This document shows, in pieces, positions 9,510-19,445 of a stretch of DNA of 64,000 nt. Position 1 is the stretch's first letter. Every line of letters starts with the position of its first letter. The stretch is taken from NCBI GenBank assembly GCA_039621445.1, contig CP154954.1, positions 18,648,642-18,712,641 on the forward strand, read 5' to 3'. A program made the position numbers and the translations under genes. The notes beneath the pieces are model-generated. The model ran no database searches and had not been told where the DNA came from. It saw only the letters and a program-made list of their open reading frames with translations. The stretch is from Euglena gracilis. Its lineage: Eukaryota; Euglenida; Euglenophyceae; Euglenales.

Positions 9510-11235
9510 CAAAATAAACGGGCCCCAAAATAACGAAATCCCCGGTGCTGCCCAGGCGTTTTGCCGGGCAAACGCCTTTGCTGCCCAACTGTTTCAGCTC
9601 CCCAAAATAACAAAATCCCCTGTGCTGCCGAACCGTTTTCACAGCCAAACCCCTTAGCTGCCGAACCGTTTCAGGGCCCCAAAATAACAGAATCCCCTGT
9701 GCTGCCCAACCATTTTGGATGGCAAATCCCTTGCACTGCTGTCCCAGGCCTTGTGGCCCACAGAGATGGTGGTCGGCAAGATGTCCTGGGCCGTCGTACT
9801 TGTTGAGTGGGCAGGGAACGAAGAGCTGGACGATGACGCCTGCTGGGGCGGGAGCAACGAGGACGGATGACCGGGGCACTGAATTTTGTCTGCCACCGTT
9901 TTTGCAGCCGAAATAACAAAATCCCTTGTGCTGCCCAACCGTTTTGCATGGCAAACCCCCTAGCTGCCGAACTGTTTCCGGGCCCCAAAATAACAAAATC
10001 CCCTGTGCTGCCCAACCGTTTTGCCAGGCAAACCCCCTAGCTGCCCAACTGTTTCCGGGCCCCAAAATAACAAAATCCCCTGTGCTGCCCAACCGTTTTG
10101 CCAGGCAAACCCCCTAGCTGCCGAACTGTTTCCGGGCCCCAAAATAACAAAATCCCCTGTGCTGCCCAACTCAAACACAGGGCCCGTCTGTTTGACAGCG
10201 AAGCTGTGGATGGCGTGGAGCCCGCAGCCCGCGACACCAGCGACGACGAACGCGGTTGACTGGGGCCCTGAATTGTTCCAGAATGATTCAGAATCCCTTG
10301 TGCTGCCCAACCGTTTTGCATGGCAAACCCCTCTGCTGCCGAACTGTTTCAGGGCCCAGAATAACAAAATCCCTTGTGCTGCCCAGCGGTTTTGCCAGGC
10401 AAACCCCTTAGCTGCCGAACTGTTTCAGGGCCCCAGAATAACAAAATCCCTTGAGCTGCCCAGCCGTTTTGCCAGGCAAACCCCCCAGCTGCCGAACTGT
10501 TTCAGGGCCCCAAAATAACAAAAACCCTTGTGCTGCCCAACCGTTTTGCATGGCAAACCCCTTTGCTGCCGAACTGTGTCAGGGCCCCAAAATAACAAAA
10601 TCCCCTGTGCTGCCCAACCGTTTTGCATGGCAAACCCCTTTGCAGCCCAACTCAAACACAGGGCCCGTCTGTTTGACAGCGAAGCTGTGGATGGCGTGGA
10701 GCCCGAAGCTGGCGACACCGGCAATGTCGAAGGCGGATGACTGGGGCCCTGAATTGTTCCAGAATGATTCAGAATCCCTTGTGCTGCCCAACCGTTTTGC
10801 ATGGCAAACCCCTTTGCTGCCGAACTGTTTCAGGGCCCCAAAATAACAAAATCCCTTGTGCTGCCCAACCGCTTTGCATGGCAAACCCCTTTGCTGCCGA
10901 ACTGTTTCAGGGCCCCAAAATAACAAAATCCCTTGTGCTGCCCAACCGTTTTGCCAGGCAAACCCCTTAGCTGCCGAACTGTTTCAGGGCCCCAAAATAA
11001 CAAAATCCCTTGTGCTGCCCAACCGTTTTGCATGGCAAACCCCCTAGCTGCCGAACTGTTTCAGGGCCCCAAAATAACAAAATCCCTTGTGCTGCCCAAC
11101 CGTTTTGCCAGGCAAACCCCTTAGCTGCCGAACTGTTTCAGGGCCCCAAAATAACAAAATCCCTTGTGCTGCCCAGCCGTTTTGCCAAGCAAACCCCCTA
11201 GCTGCCGAACTGTTTCAGGGCCCCAGAATAACAAC
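9510..11235 (+). repeat. 77-bp satellite array inside the 5.1 kb element
   Basis: Roughly 17-18 units of 77 bp, each containing 'aaaataacaaaatccc', 'tgtgctgcccaaccgtttt' and 'agctgccgaactgtttc'. Because 77 is not a multiple of three, the reading frame rotates and no long ORF spans it. Non-repeat inserts interrupt it at about 9730-9905, 10170-10300 and 10650-10780. The last two are near copies of each other (both end in a 'tgactggggccctgaattg' block), giving a higher-order repeat. Core pieces of the unit recur in the elements at 31795-32119 and 32550-32690. Confidence 0.85.
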
Positions 11236-11501
11236 CGTATCCCAACTGTAACCATAGCATTAACCCTGAAACGGCCGTGAACACAAACGAAAAAAGATTT
11301 TTCTTCTCATGAACATGCAACCCGCAGAAAATGGAATGCAGTCTGGCGTGATAAATGCCGGGCCCGTTTTTCAGCTGCGGGAGGCTCCTCCTCGGTGGAC
11401 TTAACGACAGCATCCGGCCGTTCCAACAAATCCGAACCAGGAATTGGGTGCCCAGCGCCACCACGAATGTTCCGGGAGCGTGAATAAGGGTTGATAAGGT
11501 T

Positions 11502-11879
11502 TCATAATTGTAACATTTCACGCAATTTTCCCCGGGGTTGTATAAAAGGGTGTGCATGGTTTGGTGGGGGGGGGGGCGACGATTCCAAATCCTGAAACCA
11601 GGAACGCGGACGCCTTGGCACAGGGACACCAAACTCGTCGGCGTCACGTGCACGCTTGCGCAACCTTGTGGGCAAGATGTATGTCTTTCCCTCCAGCAAC
11701 GCCATGAGCTCCCGCGGGGTTGACATGGAAAGGGAGGACTGTGTGGAGACGGAGGGATGATTGTGAATCGGATTCCGCGCCATTCTCAGAGGCGTCATCG
11801 TCAGAATAATCGGCAGCAGGCTCCAGGTCGGCCTGCGATAGTACCAAACCCTGCGGCGCGGCATGTGTGGTGCGGGCAT
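11502..11879 (-). CDS. Hypothetical ORF in 5.1 kb element, downstream part
   Basis: An open minus-strand frame whose plausible coding part starts at an internal Met (MSTPRELMALLEGK) and carries a basic segment (RLRKRARDADEF) before a Pro-rich tail. It overlaps the end of the ORF at 11644-12369 in a different frame, so the two may be joined by a short intron or by a frameshift. The composition is not that of the surrounding satellite. I recognise no family. Confidence 0.35.
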   Translation of the reverse strand: MPAPHMPRRRVWYYRRPTWSLLPIILTMTPLRMARNPIHNHPSVSTQSSLSMSTPRELMALLEGKTYILPTRLRKRARDADEFGVPVPRRPRSWFQDLESSPPPPPNHAHPFIQPRGKLREMLQL

Positions 11880-12369
11880 CCCTCACAGCGGCGGCATGGA
11901 CGTCTTTCAACAACTCCCTGATGTACCGCGCAACGGGGCGTGCCTTCCGGGTCCCCCCCAGGAGAACGACCGCGATCCAGTTCGCAACCAGCTGGTATCG
12001 GCCCATTTGCTCGGCCCCATTCTCTGATAGTGAAACCAGGGCGTCCCGTACGATCTTTTGTTCGGCCTCGCGATCCAAGGACGATTGCCAAATCAGCAAG
12101 ATTGTGCGCCGCAGGTCCACTGCTCTACCCAACGTTGTGGAGTAGAGGTTCATCAACAGTTGCATGAAGTCGAACGTGGCATACACGCGCGCCACGTGGA
12201 CGATGTAGATTGAAGGGTATGCGCCCTTGGCCAGTGCCAAGACGAGACTGCAGTGCGCGTTAAACACAACTACACCATGGTCCCCCCCTGACCAGCAAGC
12301 ACCGTGCATTGTTTGCAAAAGAGCGAGATAAAAATTGGCCCAACCCTTTTCAACTCGCTCACAAAGCAA
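11644..12369 (-). CDS. Hypothetical protein of the 5.1 kb element (241 codons)
   Basis: The longest complex minus-strand ORF in the element. The frame extends upstream of the first Met to a possible acceptor (ttgtag) near 12383. The N-terminal two thirds look globular and helical (MHGACWSGGDHG, ATFDFMQLLMNLY, LRRTILLIWQSS). The C-terminal third is acidic and disordered (YSDDDASENGAESD). The length and position suggest one exon of the element's own gene or of a captured host gene. It shows no DDE signature or zinc ligands that I can assign. Its function is unknown. Confidence 0.45.
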   Translation of the reverse strand: MLCERVEKGWANFYLALLQTMHGACWSGGDHGVVVFNAHCSLVLALAKGAYPSIYIVHVARVYATFDFMQLLMNLYSTTLGRAVDLRRTILLIWQSSLDREAEQKIVRDALVSLSENGAEQMGRYQLVANWIAVVLLGGTRKARPVARYIRELLKDVHAAAVRDARTTHAAPQGLVLSQADLEPAADYSDDDASENGAESDSQSSLRLHTVLPFHVNPAGAHGVAGGKDIHLAHKVAQACT

Positions 12370-12447
12370 TTTCTCAACAAACCCCTACAACTGGAACGGA
12401 GGAAAAGGATGTACACAGCACTGGTAGCTCCGTGGTGATAGAATGCA

Positions 12448-12780
12448 CTACAGGCTGGACGCATCCTTAAAAATCGGGTCTAACAAGTTCGGTTTGACGT
12501 GTACACTCCCAGCATGTGTTGCGCACTTGTAACGTTGCACGCGTATATCCTCCACACCAGATAGTGTGAGACATTTGCCATCGTAATACCCATTCCGTTG
12601 CCACGAGCAACTCCCACAAAAACCAGGAACGTTCCCCTCAGGCTTCCATTCCTGCCCTGCCATCATCCACGTGCAAACCAATGGGTCTTTCCGACGAATG
12701 CGAGAGTCGGCTGTGACCACGGTTGTCATTTGCATAGCTGGATGAGTGACATTTGAGTGTGGTCTCAAATCACCACACAC
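12448..12780 (-). CDS. Hypothetical Cys-rich ORF in 5.1 kb element
   Basis: A 110-codon frame with a compact cysteine cluster: CGSC at about residues 55-58, then C69 and C85 followed by TH (KCATH). This could bind zinc and loosely recalls the Cys clusters accompanying some algal and fungal transposases such as the KDZ group, but that is only an impression. It lies upstream in transcription of the 11644-12369 ORF and could be spliced to it. Confidence 0.4.
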   Translation of the reverse strand: MCGDLRPHSNVTHPAMQMTTVVTADSRIRRKDPLVCTWMMAGQEWKPEGNVPGFCGSCSWQRNGYYDGKCLTLSGVEDIRVQRYKCATHAGSVHVKPNLLDPIFKDASSL

Positions 12781-12965
12781 AGAATTTTTTTCTCCCGGGA
12801 GTAGGGTCCAGTGCCTTTAAAAACGAATTACTCAGGAGGAACCATTGCAACGTTTATTTTAGAAAAAAAGACAAAAACAGGTTTGATTTTGTATCCCAGA
12901 TAAGGTGAAGGAATATTATTAAAAAAAAGGAATAAAAAAAAAAGCTCAGCACCGGTGCTCGTGTT

Positions 12966-13409
12966 TCACGTTGTTTCACGTTTTTGAGAACAAAATCCAA
13001 GGCCAGCCATGCCTGGATCCCTGCGACTGTCCAACTCCTCTGCCACCGGGCTGCCAGGCGCCTCAACTGCATCCGTCGGCTCGGCATCTGCCACAGCATC
13101 CGGTGCACATTCACCTTCGGTGATCCCCACTTCATCAACCCCTGCAGCCTCATCTCTGGCCTCGGTATTCACCACCGTCCCATCTGAATCGGCCAACTCC
13201 GCATTCGTGGGGGCCACTGGTGGTGCAACAGCCACCACTGGCGGCGCATAATCCGCTGGGCTCACCTTCCTGGTCGTTTTCTTGCGATTTAGGCATATCT
13301 CCCTAGAATTCGCATTGGTTTTTTTCCCATACTGGTAGACAATTGAGGACTCACAGACCCCGGTGCGTGTTTTGCAGTTTGTTTCTCTGTGTCTGATGGA
13401 GAGAGACAC
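12966..13409 (-). CDS. Hypothetical acidic, low-complexity ORF in 5.1 kb element
   Basis: The N-terminal part (from a possible acceptor 'catcag' at about 13398) reads CKTRTGVCESSIVYQYGKK and is Cys/Lys rich. The rest is an Ala/Glu/Asp/Pro-rich linker. The order on the minus strand (zinc finger at 13.6 kb, this ORF, the Cys cluster at 12.6 kb, the helical ORF at 12.0 kb) suggests exons of one transcript. No family was recognised. Confidence 0.35.
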   Translation of the reverse strand: MSLSIRHRETNCKTRTGVCESSIVYQYGKKTNANSREICLNRKKTTRKVSPADYAPPVVAVAPPVAPTNAELADSDGTVVNTEARDEAAGVDEVGITEGECAPDAVADAEPTDAVEAPGSPVAEELDSRRDPGMAGLGFCSQKRETT

Positions 13410-13492
13410 CTACCAAAAGACACACAAAACTATAATTGGAGGTATCATTGTTTTTCCATACAGCACTATTTCAGCAACCCCCCCGGGAACCA

Positions 13493-13726
13493 TCAAAGGA
13501 GACATGTTTGGGCCTCAAAATGACGAATAATTTTTGAGGGCCTCGGAAACACAGCCTTACATATTTCGCAAACATAGTGAAAGCCTTTTGGAGAGCCACA
13601 GTTGCATGCCCAATGACGAGCGGCCTCAGCATCCACACAAGTGGGGGCCACATGGGCCGCATGGGCAGCAGCAGTAGACATGGTGGTTTCTGCAAGTAAA
13701 TTAGAGGTTGATGAAAATAACTGCAA
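13493..13726 (-). CDS. C2H2/C2HC-like zinc finger ORF in 5.1 kb element
   Basis: A 77-codon frame ending in a single finger, C-x2-C-x12-H-x5-C (YVCEICKAVFPRPSKIIRH, then C near the end), preceded by another Cys pair (ACNC). The aromatic and leucine/isoleucine spacing fits a classical finger whose last ligand is Cys. It lies next to the right TIR and would be the first exon of the minus-strand gene set. DNA binding is a reasonable inference; the role is unknown. Confidence 0.45.
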   Translation of the reverse strand: MQLFSSTSNLLAETTMSTAAAHAAHVAPTCVDAEAARHWACNCGSPKGFHYVCEICKAVFPRPSKIIRHFEAQTCLL

Positions 13727-13750
13727 ACATTCAAATCTTGGTTTTGAAAG

Positions 13751-13927
13751 GGGGGAGGTCGGTGGGTGGGCAACCCTAAGTCGACCCTGGGGCTGGCGAC
13801 CCTAGGGTCGGCCCACTAGGGGGGTCTCCCGGACGGCCTATGGGGCGACCTTTGGCGACCTTTGGCGACCGTGGGCAGACCCTAGGGTCTGCCCACAACC
13901 CCCCCCCCCAGGCCAGATCTACCCCCC
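13751..13927 (-). repeat. Right TIR of the 5.1 kb element
   Basis: Inverse of the left TIR: the 22-bp palindrome, doubled TTTGGCGACC, the poly-C tract and GGCCAGATC before the element edge at 13927. Confidence 0.75.
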
Positions 13928-14055
13928 GGTTTTAGGATGTGTTCCGCCCGCGCGGCCGCCCTCGGACCCCCCTCCCCCCCCCTCCCCCCCGCGCGGCCGC
14001 CCGCGCGGCCGCTCGCCCCCCCCAGCCCCCCCCCCCCCCCCGGTGTGCCTAGCCT
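13928..14055. mobile_element. GC-armed MITE, right half
   Basis: Continues from 8848 after the duplicated GGTTTTAGGA. It reads 'atgtgttccgcccgcgcgg' as in the intact copy at about 1805, through the GC-rich arm to GTGCCTAGCCTCC. Confidence 0.72.
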
Positions 14056-14290
14056 CCAGTGGTCGGAGATTGGTCATGGGAGTGTCCTTTGGCCGAAGGT
14101 TGGGGACGCCGGTTCTGTCCTGAGCCCGGCCCGGTCTCTAAAACGCCGGCTTAACAAGAAGTGGCGGACGCCGGTTTTGTCCAAAGCCCGGCGTTCTGGA
14201 CGCCGGTTCCGTCCTTCGGAACCGTCCGAAGGACGGAACCGGCGTTCGGAACGCCGGGCTTTGGACAGAACCGGCGTCCGCCACCTCTTT
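14056..14290. mobile_element. Type-A palindrome-armed element, right part
   Basis: Begins 'agtggtcggagattggtc' and continues into alternating GACGCCGGTTCTGTCC palindromes, equal to 29541-29715. It is the missing right end of the element that starts at 8209. Confidence 0.68.
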
Positions 14291-14484
14291 TTTGTAGTAA
14301 AGGACATGTGGCTTCATTCTGGAATTTTGCCAGATTTGCCATTGTTCTTTTTTTCAGTCCCATTTGTCCGTCATCCATGTTGTGTTTCATGTGTGATTCT
14401 TCCACTCACAGGTTCCACGTGTGGAATGTGAAGTTGATGTGAAGTTTTAGTCAAAGAAGTTACAAAAGAAGAAGAAGAAGTGAA

Positions 14485-14815
14485 GGTACCCCCCTTTATT
14501 TGCCCCCCCCCTTAATTGAGCATTTGGGTCCGGATAAATTTTTTTTTTCATGCGCCGAAGGCGCCGAAAATTTTTTTGCCCTATTTCTAAAGGAATTTTT
14601 GACCCCCCCCCCCTTATTTGACCCCCCCTTACCACCCCCCCCCCTTTATTGTCCCCCCCCTTTATTGTCCCTGGGCCCCGGCCGACAGGGGTTTTTTTTG
14701 GCCCGGCCAATGAAATTCCTTTGGTACCCCTTTATTGTCCCCCCCCCTTTATTGTCCGGTCGGGCCTCCCGGGGGCAGGCCGGTGGGACAATAAAGGGGG
14801 GGGGGTATTTGAGCA
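14485..14815. repeat. Poly-C-bracketed TTTATTGTC/TTATTTGAC repeats
   Basis: Six or more units of C8-10 plus 'tttattgtc' or 'ttatttgac', with the reverse complement (gacaataaagggggg, atttgagcattt) at the right end. The structural plan is the same as at 700-956 with a different core. Confidence 0.55.
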
Positions 14816-15262
14816 TTTGGGGGGTCCTTTGGCCCGTAGGGGGGGGGGGTGGTATTGGTCACGGGGGGGTCATGGGGGAACACCACATTTTCGGTGGGCA
14901 AATTAGGAATCACCAAAAACGAATTTTGGGGGGGGATCCTTTTTGGCTCCAAATTAGGAATTTTGACACCAAATTAGGCATCACCAGTCTAAATTTTGCA
15001 AAATTTATGCCTCAAAATTAGGAATCTACCATGCCCCCCCCCATCAGCGGTGTCGGAACAATTTTTTCCCGGGGGGGGCGAGGAACCGACAAAATTTGGA
15101 GCGCATCCTTTTTTCCCCGGCGCGAAGCGCCGAGGAAAATTTTTTTCATGGCACAACCAAAATGTACTTTTTTCTGTCCCCCTGGCACCGAAGGGGCCGA
15201 GACGCTAACGCTTTTTTTGAAGTCCAATGCTCCAAAAACTTGAGCTAGAAAGCGAAATCATG
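14816..15262. other. Spacer with 'aaattaggaat' motifs, no gene
   Basis: Contains several 'aaattaggaattttg' variants (14898-15030) and 'gcgccgaagcgccgag' hairpins near 15110 and 15190. No coding signal. Confidence 0.3.
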
Positions 15263-15573
15263 GGAGGCTAGGCGCGCCGCTCGGGGGGGTCCGGGACCCC
15301 CCTCCCCCCCCCGGCCCCTGCGCGGCCGCCCGCGGCCGCTCGCCCCCCCCCCTCAACCTCCCCTCCCCCCACTGTGCCTAGCATAGCCAAGAAAAAGGCA
15401 TTTTTTTGAGCAAAAATGGCCCAAAAAATGGCCAAAAATGGCCACTTTTTGGACCCAAAAATGGGCCGTGCGTCGCCCGCGCGGCCGCCCTCGGACCCCC
15501 CCCCCCCCCCCCCCCCCCCCCGCGGCCGCTCGCCCCCCCCCCCGCCTCAGCCCCCCCCATTGTGCCTAGCCTC
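15263..15573. mobile_element. GC-armed MITE, second complete copy (short core)
   Basis: Bounded by GAGGCTAGGC and GCCTAGCCTC with a possible 5-bp duplication CATGG on both sides. Same arms as 1481-1913, but the core is reduced to about 90 bp. Confidence 0.7.
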
Positions 15574-15825
15574 CATGGGTAGAACCCCTTTGGAAACCTC
15601 CCAACTCAACCCAACTGTCGACTTCGCAACAAAATCATTTTTTTTCGTTGACCCGAAGAGTTTCCCCCAAACTCGGCTGGTCAAGAAAATGGAGGGAGGG
15701 GGACATATGGGGATATCAGTTTGTATTCAAACAGCCAAGGTGAAAGTGGTTTGTGGGGTCCCAAAAAACAATTAGCACCAAAGGGAAAAAAAGTCGGTTT
15801 GTGGCCAAAATCCAAACCGGACGCC

Positions 15826-15918
15826 GGGGCCGGGTTTTGGACAGAACCGGCGTCCAGAAAACCCGTGGGGGGGCACGCCGGTTCTGTCCTGAACCCGGCA
15901 TCTCAAACGCCGGTTTAA
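15826..15918. repeat. Type-A palindromic arm, isolated
   Basis: A pair of opposed GACGCCGG/CCGGCGTC motifs with GGACAGAACCGG, as in the arms of the type-A elements, without a recognisable core. Confidence 0.55.
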
Positions 15919-16194
15919 ACATCAAGAAGTGCCGTGGGGTTTTTTCAAGGATTTTTATTTCGGCCAAAGGCGGCCGAGACGGTAATGGATTTTGCAATTT
16001 CATTCTCCAAAAATGTGCCTTTAACTAGCAAGGCGGCTGCCGAAGGCAGCCGAGATGGTAACGCCCTTTGAACCATTGAACATGGCATTACAAAGAAAAA
16101 TATCACATTCATGCAGCAAAAAAATTTTCTTTCCAAAATCCCGGGGGGGGCGGCCGCCCCCCCGACCCCCCCTTGTGACACCTATGCCCCCCAT

Positions 16195-16345
16195 ATAAGA
16201 CCCCCCCCCATATAAGACCCCCCCCTGGCCGGCCGAAGGCCGGCCCTTTGGCCGGGACCGACCCCCCCATATAAGACCCCCCCCCCATATAAGACCCCCC
16301 CCTAGGATTTTGGCTCCCGAGGGGGGGTCTTATATGGGGGGGGGC
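16195..16345. repeat. Poly-C-bracketed CATATAAGAC repeats
   Basis: Four C7-8 'catataagac' units, a GGCCGGCCGAAGGCCGGCC palindrome in the middle, and the reverse complement gtcttatatgggg at the end. Confidence 0.6.
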
Positions 16346-16982
16346 ATGGTACCTGAATATTTTGTCAAATTAGACATCACCAGCCAAGTTTTTTTCCAAA
16401 AAAAACATTGCAAAAAATTTTCCCCCAAACCCTCCATGGCGGTTTTTTTGTTTTTTTAAAAAAACACATTTTTCTTTAAAAAAAACATGTTTTTTTGTTT
16501 CAAAAAAAAGCCGTCAACCTTGGGGGGGGGGGTGGAAAAACGCTCGTTTTCGGCTCAAAAACAGTTTGTCCGGTCTGAGAGGCCAAAAAACATCGTTTCG
16601 GGCAAAAAAAATCGATTTTTTGAATTTTTTGGCCCAAAAAGGAAAAGTCGGACAGTGGATAAAGTGTTCAAAATGGCCGAAATTGGCCGAAAAGCGGCTG
16701 TATCTCGTACGCGATGAGCTGCGTGAAAACCAAAGTACCAGAGGATAAGGCGTTCCAAGGGCCTCAATTTAGGACTCCAGACATTTCCTTTGATTTTGCA
16801 TCACTTTCGAGAAAGTTTGAAAACATTCATTTTTTGACCCCCCAACCCCCGAAAACGAAGAGTGGGGAAAGTGTGAAAAATGGCCATATTGGCCGAAACG
16901 CGGGGAGTTGCGAGGAAATCAAAATACCAGTAGATAGGGCGTTCCAAGGGCTTCAAATTAGGTCTACATACATTACTTTGAT
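16346..16982. repeat. Dispersed repeat, part 1 (relative of 44490-45640)
   Basis: Shares long runs with 44.6-45.2 kb, for example 'aaacatcgtttcgggcaaaa', 'ggcggggagttgcg' and 'ccagtagatagggcgttcc'. It is cut by the hAT-like element at 16983 and continues at 17982. Confidence 0.6.
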
Positions 16983-17981
16983 CAGGGTTGGGCAATTAAC
17001 CGTCATTATTGGGGTCAAGCGATTAACCATGGTTAACTGGGGGTCAACAAGCGATTAACCAATTTTCGATTAACTGTGCCTTTCCCTCGATTAATCTCGA
17101 TTAACCGCAACAAAAAATTCAAAGTGTCCCTACCCTTGAGTATGCGCTCATGTTTGTGTGAATGAATTTTCGCGCACTTGGCTATCTGACCCATTACTAG
17201 TAGACTCGGCAACGGAGATCCGCGTGGTTTTCATTTTTCTTCGTTTGTTTGGCTCATGATCCATCCAATGAATGAGAGTCTAAGCTCTGGTTTGGGGATG
17301 ATGTTTTCAGGCACCAATTTGGCAAGGTGCACAACACTCAACAGAGCAATCACTAAGGTGATTGCGCAAATCACTGGGCTCACAGCTTCTTTCATCCGAT
17401 GACAATTACCACCCCTCCTCCGAAGGGTTATGTTCGGCGTTGCGGTTGAAAATTGCCTCTTTTCCAAAAGGGAACTTCAATTACCCACACAACGAGGTCC
17501 CCCACCCGGTGTCTACCGGTAAGTCCCCAAAGGGTAGAGAAATGTTCCCAAACCCAAGACATCTTTGATTTCTGCAAAAAAAAAAAAGTCGATTAACTGG
17601 GGGGGGCACAAGCGATTAACCGTTTTTCGATTAACCATGGGGGGGTTGGTACGCCGTGGCGAGGGGGTCCGAATAGGGGGGGGGGGGAGGGGGTAAATGG
17701 CGTGGCGAGGGGGTCGGCGACCAGGGGGGGGGAGGGGTGTACCATGGTTTTCCAACAAAATTTTCGTTCAAAAAATCGCGAAAATTGCCGGTGGTGTGGC
17801 GAGGGGGTCCGGCCAGGGGGGGGGGGGAGGGGGGGTAAATGGCGTGGCGAGGCCCTCGGAGAGGGGGGGGGAGGGGTGTACCAACCCCCCATGGTTAATT
17901 GTCCCCCCCACAAACGATCGATTAACTGGGGGGGGGGGGTCACAAGCGATTAACCATTTTTCGATTAACCATCCAACCCTG
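16983..17981. mobile_element. hAT-like non-autonomous element rich in GATTAACC
   Basis: A 999-bp insertion with ends CAGGGTTGGGCAATTAACCG and its diverged inverse CGATTAACCATCCAACCCTG. Both ends are lined with CGATTAACC repeats. Flanks read ctttgat and ctttgac, an imperfect duplication. The related repeat at about 45240 keeps the uninterrupted site (cctttgatttggcttc), which confirms the insertion. The interior carries a GGCGTGGCGAGGGGGTC cluster (17640-17900). There is no transposase ORF. Confidence 0.8.
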
Positions 17982-18260
17982 CTTTGACTTTGGCTTCATT
18001 TTGGAGATATTTTGAAAATTGACATTTTTTTGGCCGAAATGGCAGAGTCCAAAGGGGGGCTTAAAAAGGGGGGCGGGCCGATCCTACCCAGTTTAGACCC
18101 CCCCCCGCGTGAATAACTCGGGCCTGGCAAGGAGTTGGGGGTCAAACTCAGGTGATTCGGAAACAAGAAATCCAGTCGCTCGCGACTGAAAAAAAAATAA
18201 GGGAACTGGGGTGGGGCGGGCTCTTACCCATAAAGGGATAAGAGCTCAGCGACCCCCCCC
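17982..18260. repeat. Dispersed repeat, part 2
   Basis: Continues the repeat interrupted at 16982: 'ggcttcattttggagatatt', 'gtgaataactcgggcc' and 'aatccagtcgctcgc' match 45245-45440. Confidence 0.62.
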
Positions 18261-18648
18261 TAAATGAGTCCCCTGCAAAACAAAAATTAAACGACCGTAT
18301 GTTAAAATTTATTTACACTGTATGTTACGTGTAAGTTACACGCGAAACTTACACTTGTAAATTTCGTCGCAATGCTAGTTGGGACACGGGAAGGTCATGC
18401 GGGCAATGGTAACGTTCTCTGTCCCGCAAAAGAGTACAGCAGGAAGAGGAAATGGTGGTTGAAGTCGCGCGGAGGAAATCCTCTGGGGGGACTCTGCCAG
18501 CCACGTGTTGGGAGGCCTGCAAGAGCAATTGGGAGCGAGATACAGTATGCCGGGATCGTTGACAATTGACAAAAGGGCACCGGTCGTGGAGGGCGAATGA
18601 GAAAGAATCCATAGTTGGTTGAGGGACAGGTGGGGTTGGGTCCGGGAG
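18261..18648. other. No gene seen
   Basis: Unique-looking sequence with short ORFs on both strands and no domain. It ends at the edge of an A/T-rich element. Confidence 0.3.
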
Positions 18649-19028
18649 CATAGTTGGCGTTTTTTTTTTGTTTTGTTTTTGGAAAAAACTTGCTTTTTTG
18701 AAAAGAAAAAAAATGACAAAAAAACATCAAAAAAAAACAAAAGGAAATTTTCATTGAAAAAAGCTCATTATGAAACACCCAAACCATACTTTGAATCCTA
18801 CTAAGTTCAAAAATTGCCAAAAATGGCCAAAACCATCCAAAAAATGCAAAAAAAATGCAACTTTATGGCTTTTTTCATGCCGGGAAGTTTTTCAAAACTT
18901 CCTAAAAAAGATTGAAAATATACATTCAAAAAAATTTCCGTGCAAAACCTTGTTGGCGTTTTTTTTCCTTCAAAATTGTTAAAATGAAAAAAAAAGTAGC
19001 GTCCAAAAAAAACAAGCTGCCAACTATG
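18649..19028. mobile_element. A/T-rich MITE with CATAGTTGGC ends
   Basis: A 380-bp element bounded by CATAGTTGGC and GCCAACTATG with near-identical 8-bp flanks (tccgggag/tccaggag). The interior is T- and A-runs. The CA start and 8-bp duplication suggest a hAT-type origin. Confidence 0.6.
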
Positions 19029-19445
19029 TCCAGGAGGTCAGGCAGGGGGTCGCTTATTCCTTCGGAGCTGCACCCTCCCAGAGGGATGGTTGCATTCCTG
19101 GGCTAGAACCTTTCCGTGACACTCGGTTCGGGGTAATTGGCAGGCCATGCCATTCAAGGCTCAATTCAAGGCACCCAGGCTGGTCAGGTCGAGTTAGTGA
19201 AGGCCCCATGGGCACCCGAACGCATGGTGCAGGGTTTGGCTCAGCCCCAGGGGAGCCTCACACCACACGACGCTCCTGACCGCTGCTCCTGCCGACCCTT
19301 CACTGTGGCTAGATGGAGATGGGCTGGTCGAGGCCAAGGCCGTTGCTGGCACCCATCCTCCTCCTGCGGTGACACCCTCGGGATTCGGGGGGGCTCACCA
19401 CTATTCATGGATCGCCTTTGTCCCGAGACCATGCTCACTCCAAGG
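19029..19445. other. No firm gene; one open frame
   Basis: A 108-codon plus-strand frame (19137-19463) is open, but it has no domain and runs into the next A/T-rich element. Confidence 0.25.

Larger units (their letters stand above)
8849..13927. mobile_element. 5.1 kb long-TIR DNA transposon (MULE-like?)
   Basis: A 5079-bp insertion flanked by a perfect 10-bp duplication GGTTTTAGGA (8839-8848 and 13928-13937). The ends carry inverted repeats of roughly 170-180 bp containing GATCTGGCC, a 22-bp palindrome built on gggcagaccctag, and doubled GGTCGCCAAA. The interior holds a 77-bp tandem array (9510-11235) and several minus-strand ORFs (11.5-13.7 kb). Long TIRs with a 9-11 bp duplication fit Mutator-like elements, but I cannot see a MULE transposase, so the superfamily is inferred. 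Short relatives with the same ends occur at 31795-32119. Confidence 0.75.

Noticed and set aside
9510-11235. Regular 77-bp repeats as a CRISPR array
   Set aside because: Whole units are repeated without unique spacers, the unit is too long, and the context is a eukaryotic transposon.
17513-17987. Pro- or Gly-rich ORFs near the 1 kb hAT-like element
   Set aside because: They arise from the GGCGTGGCGAGGGGGTC cluster and have no counterpart in other copies.
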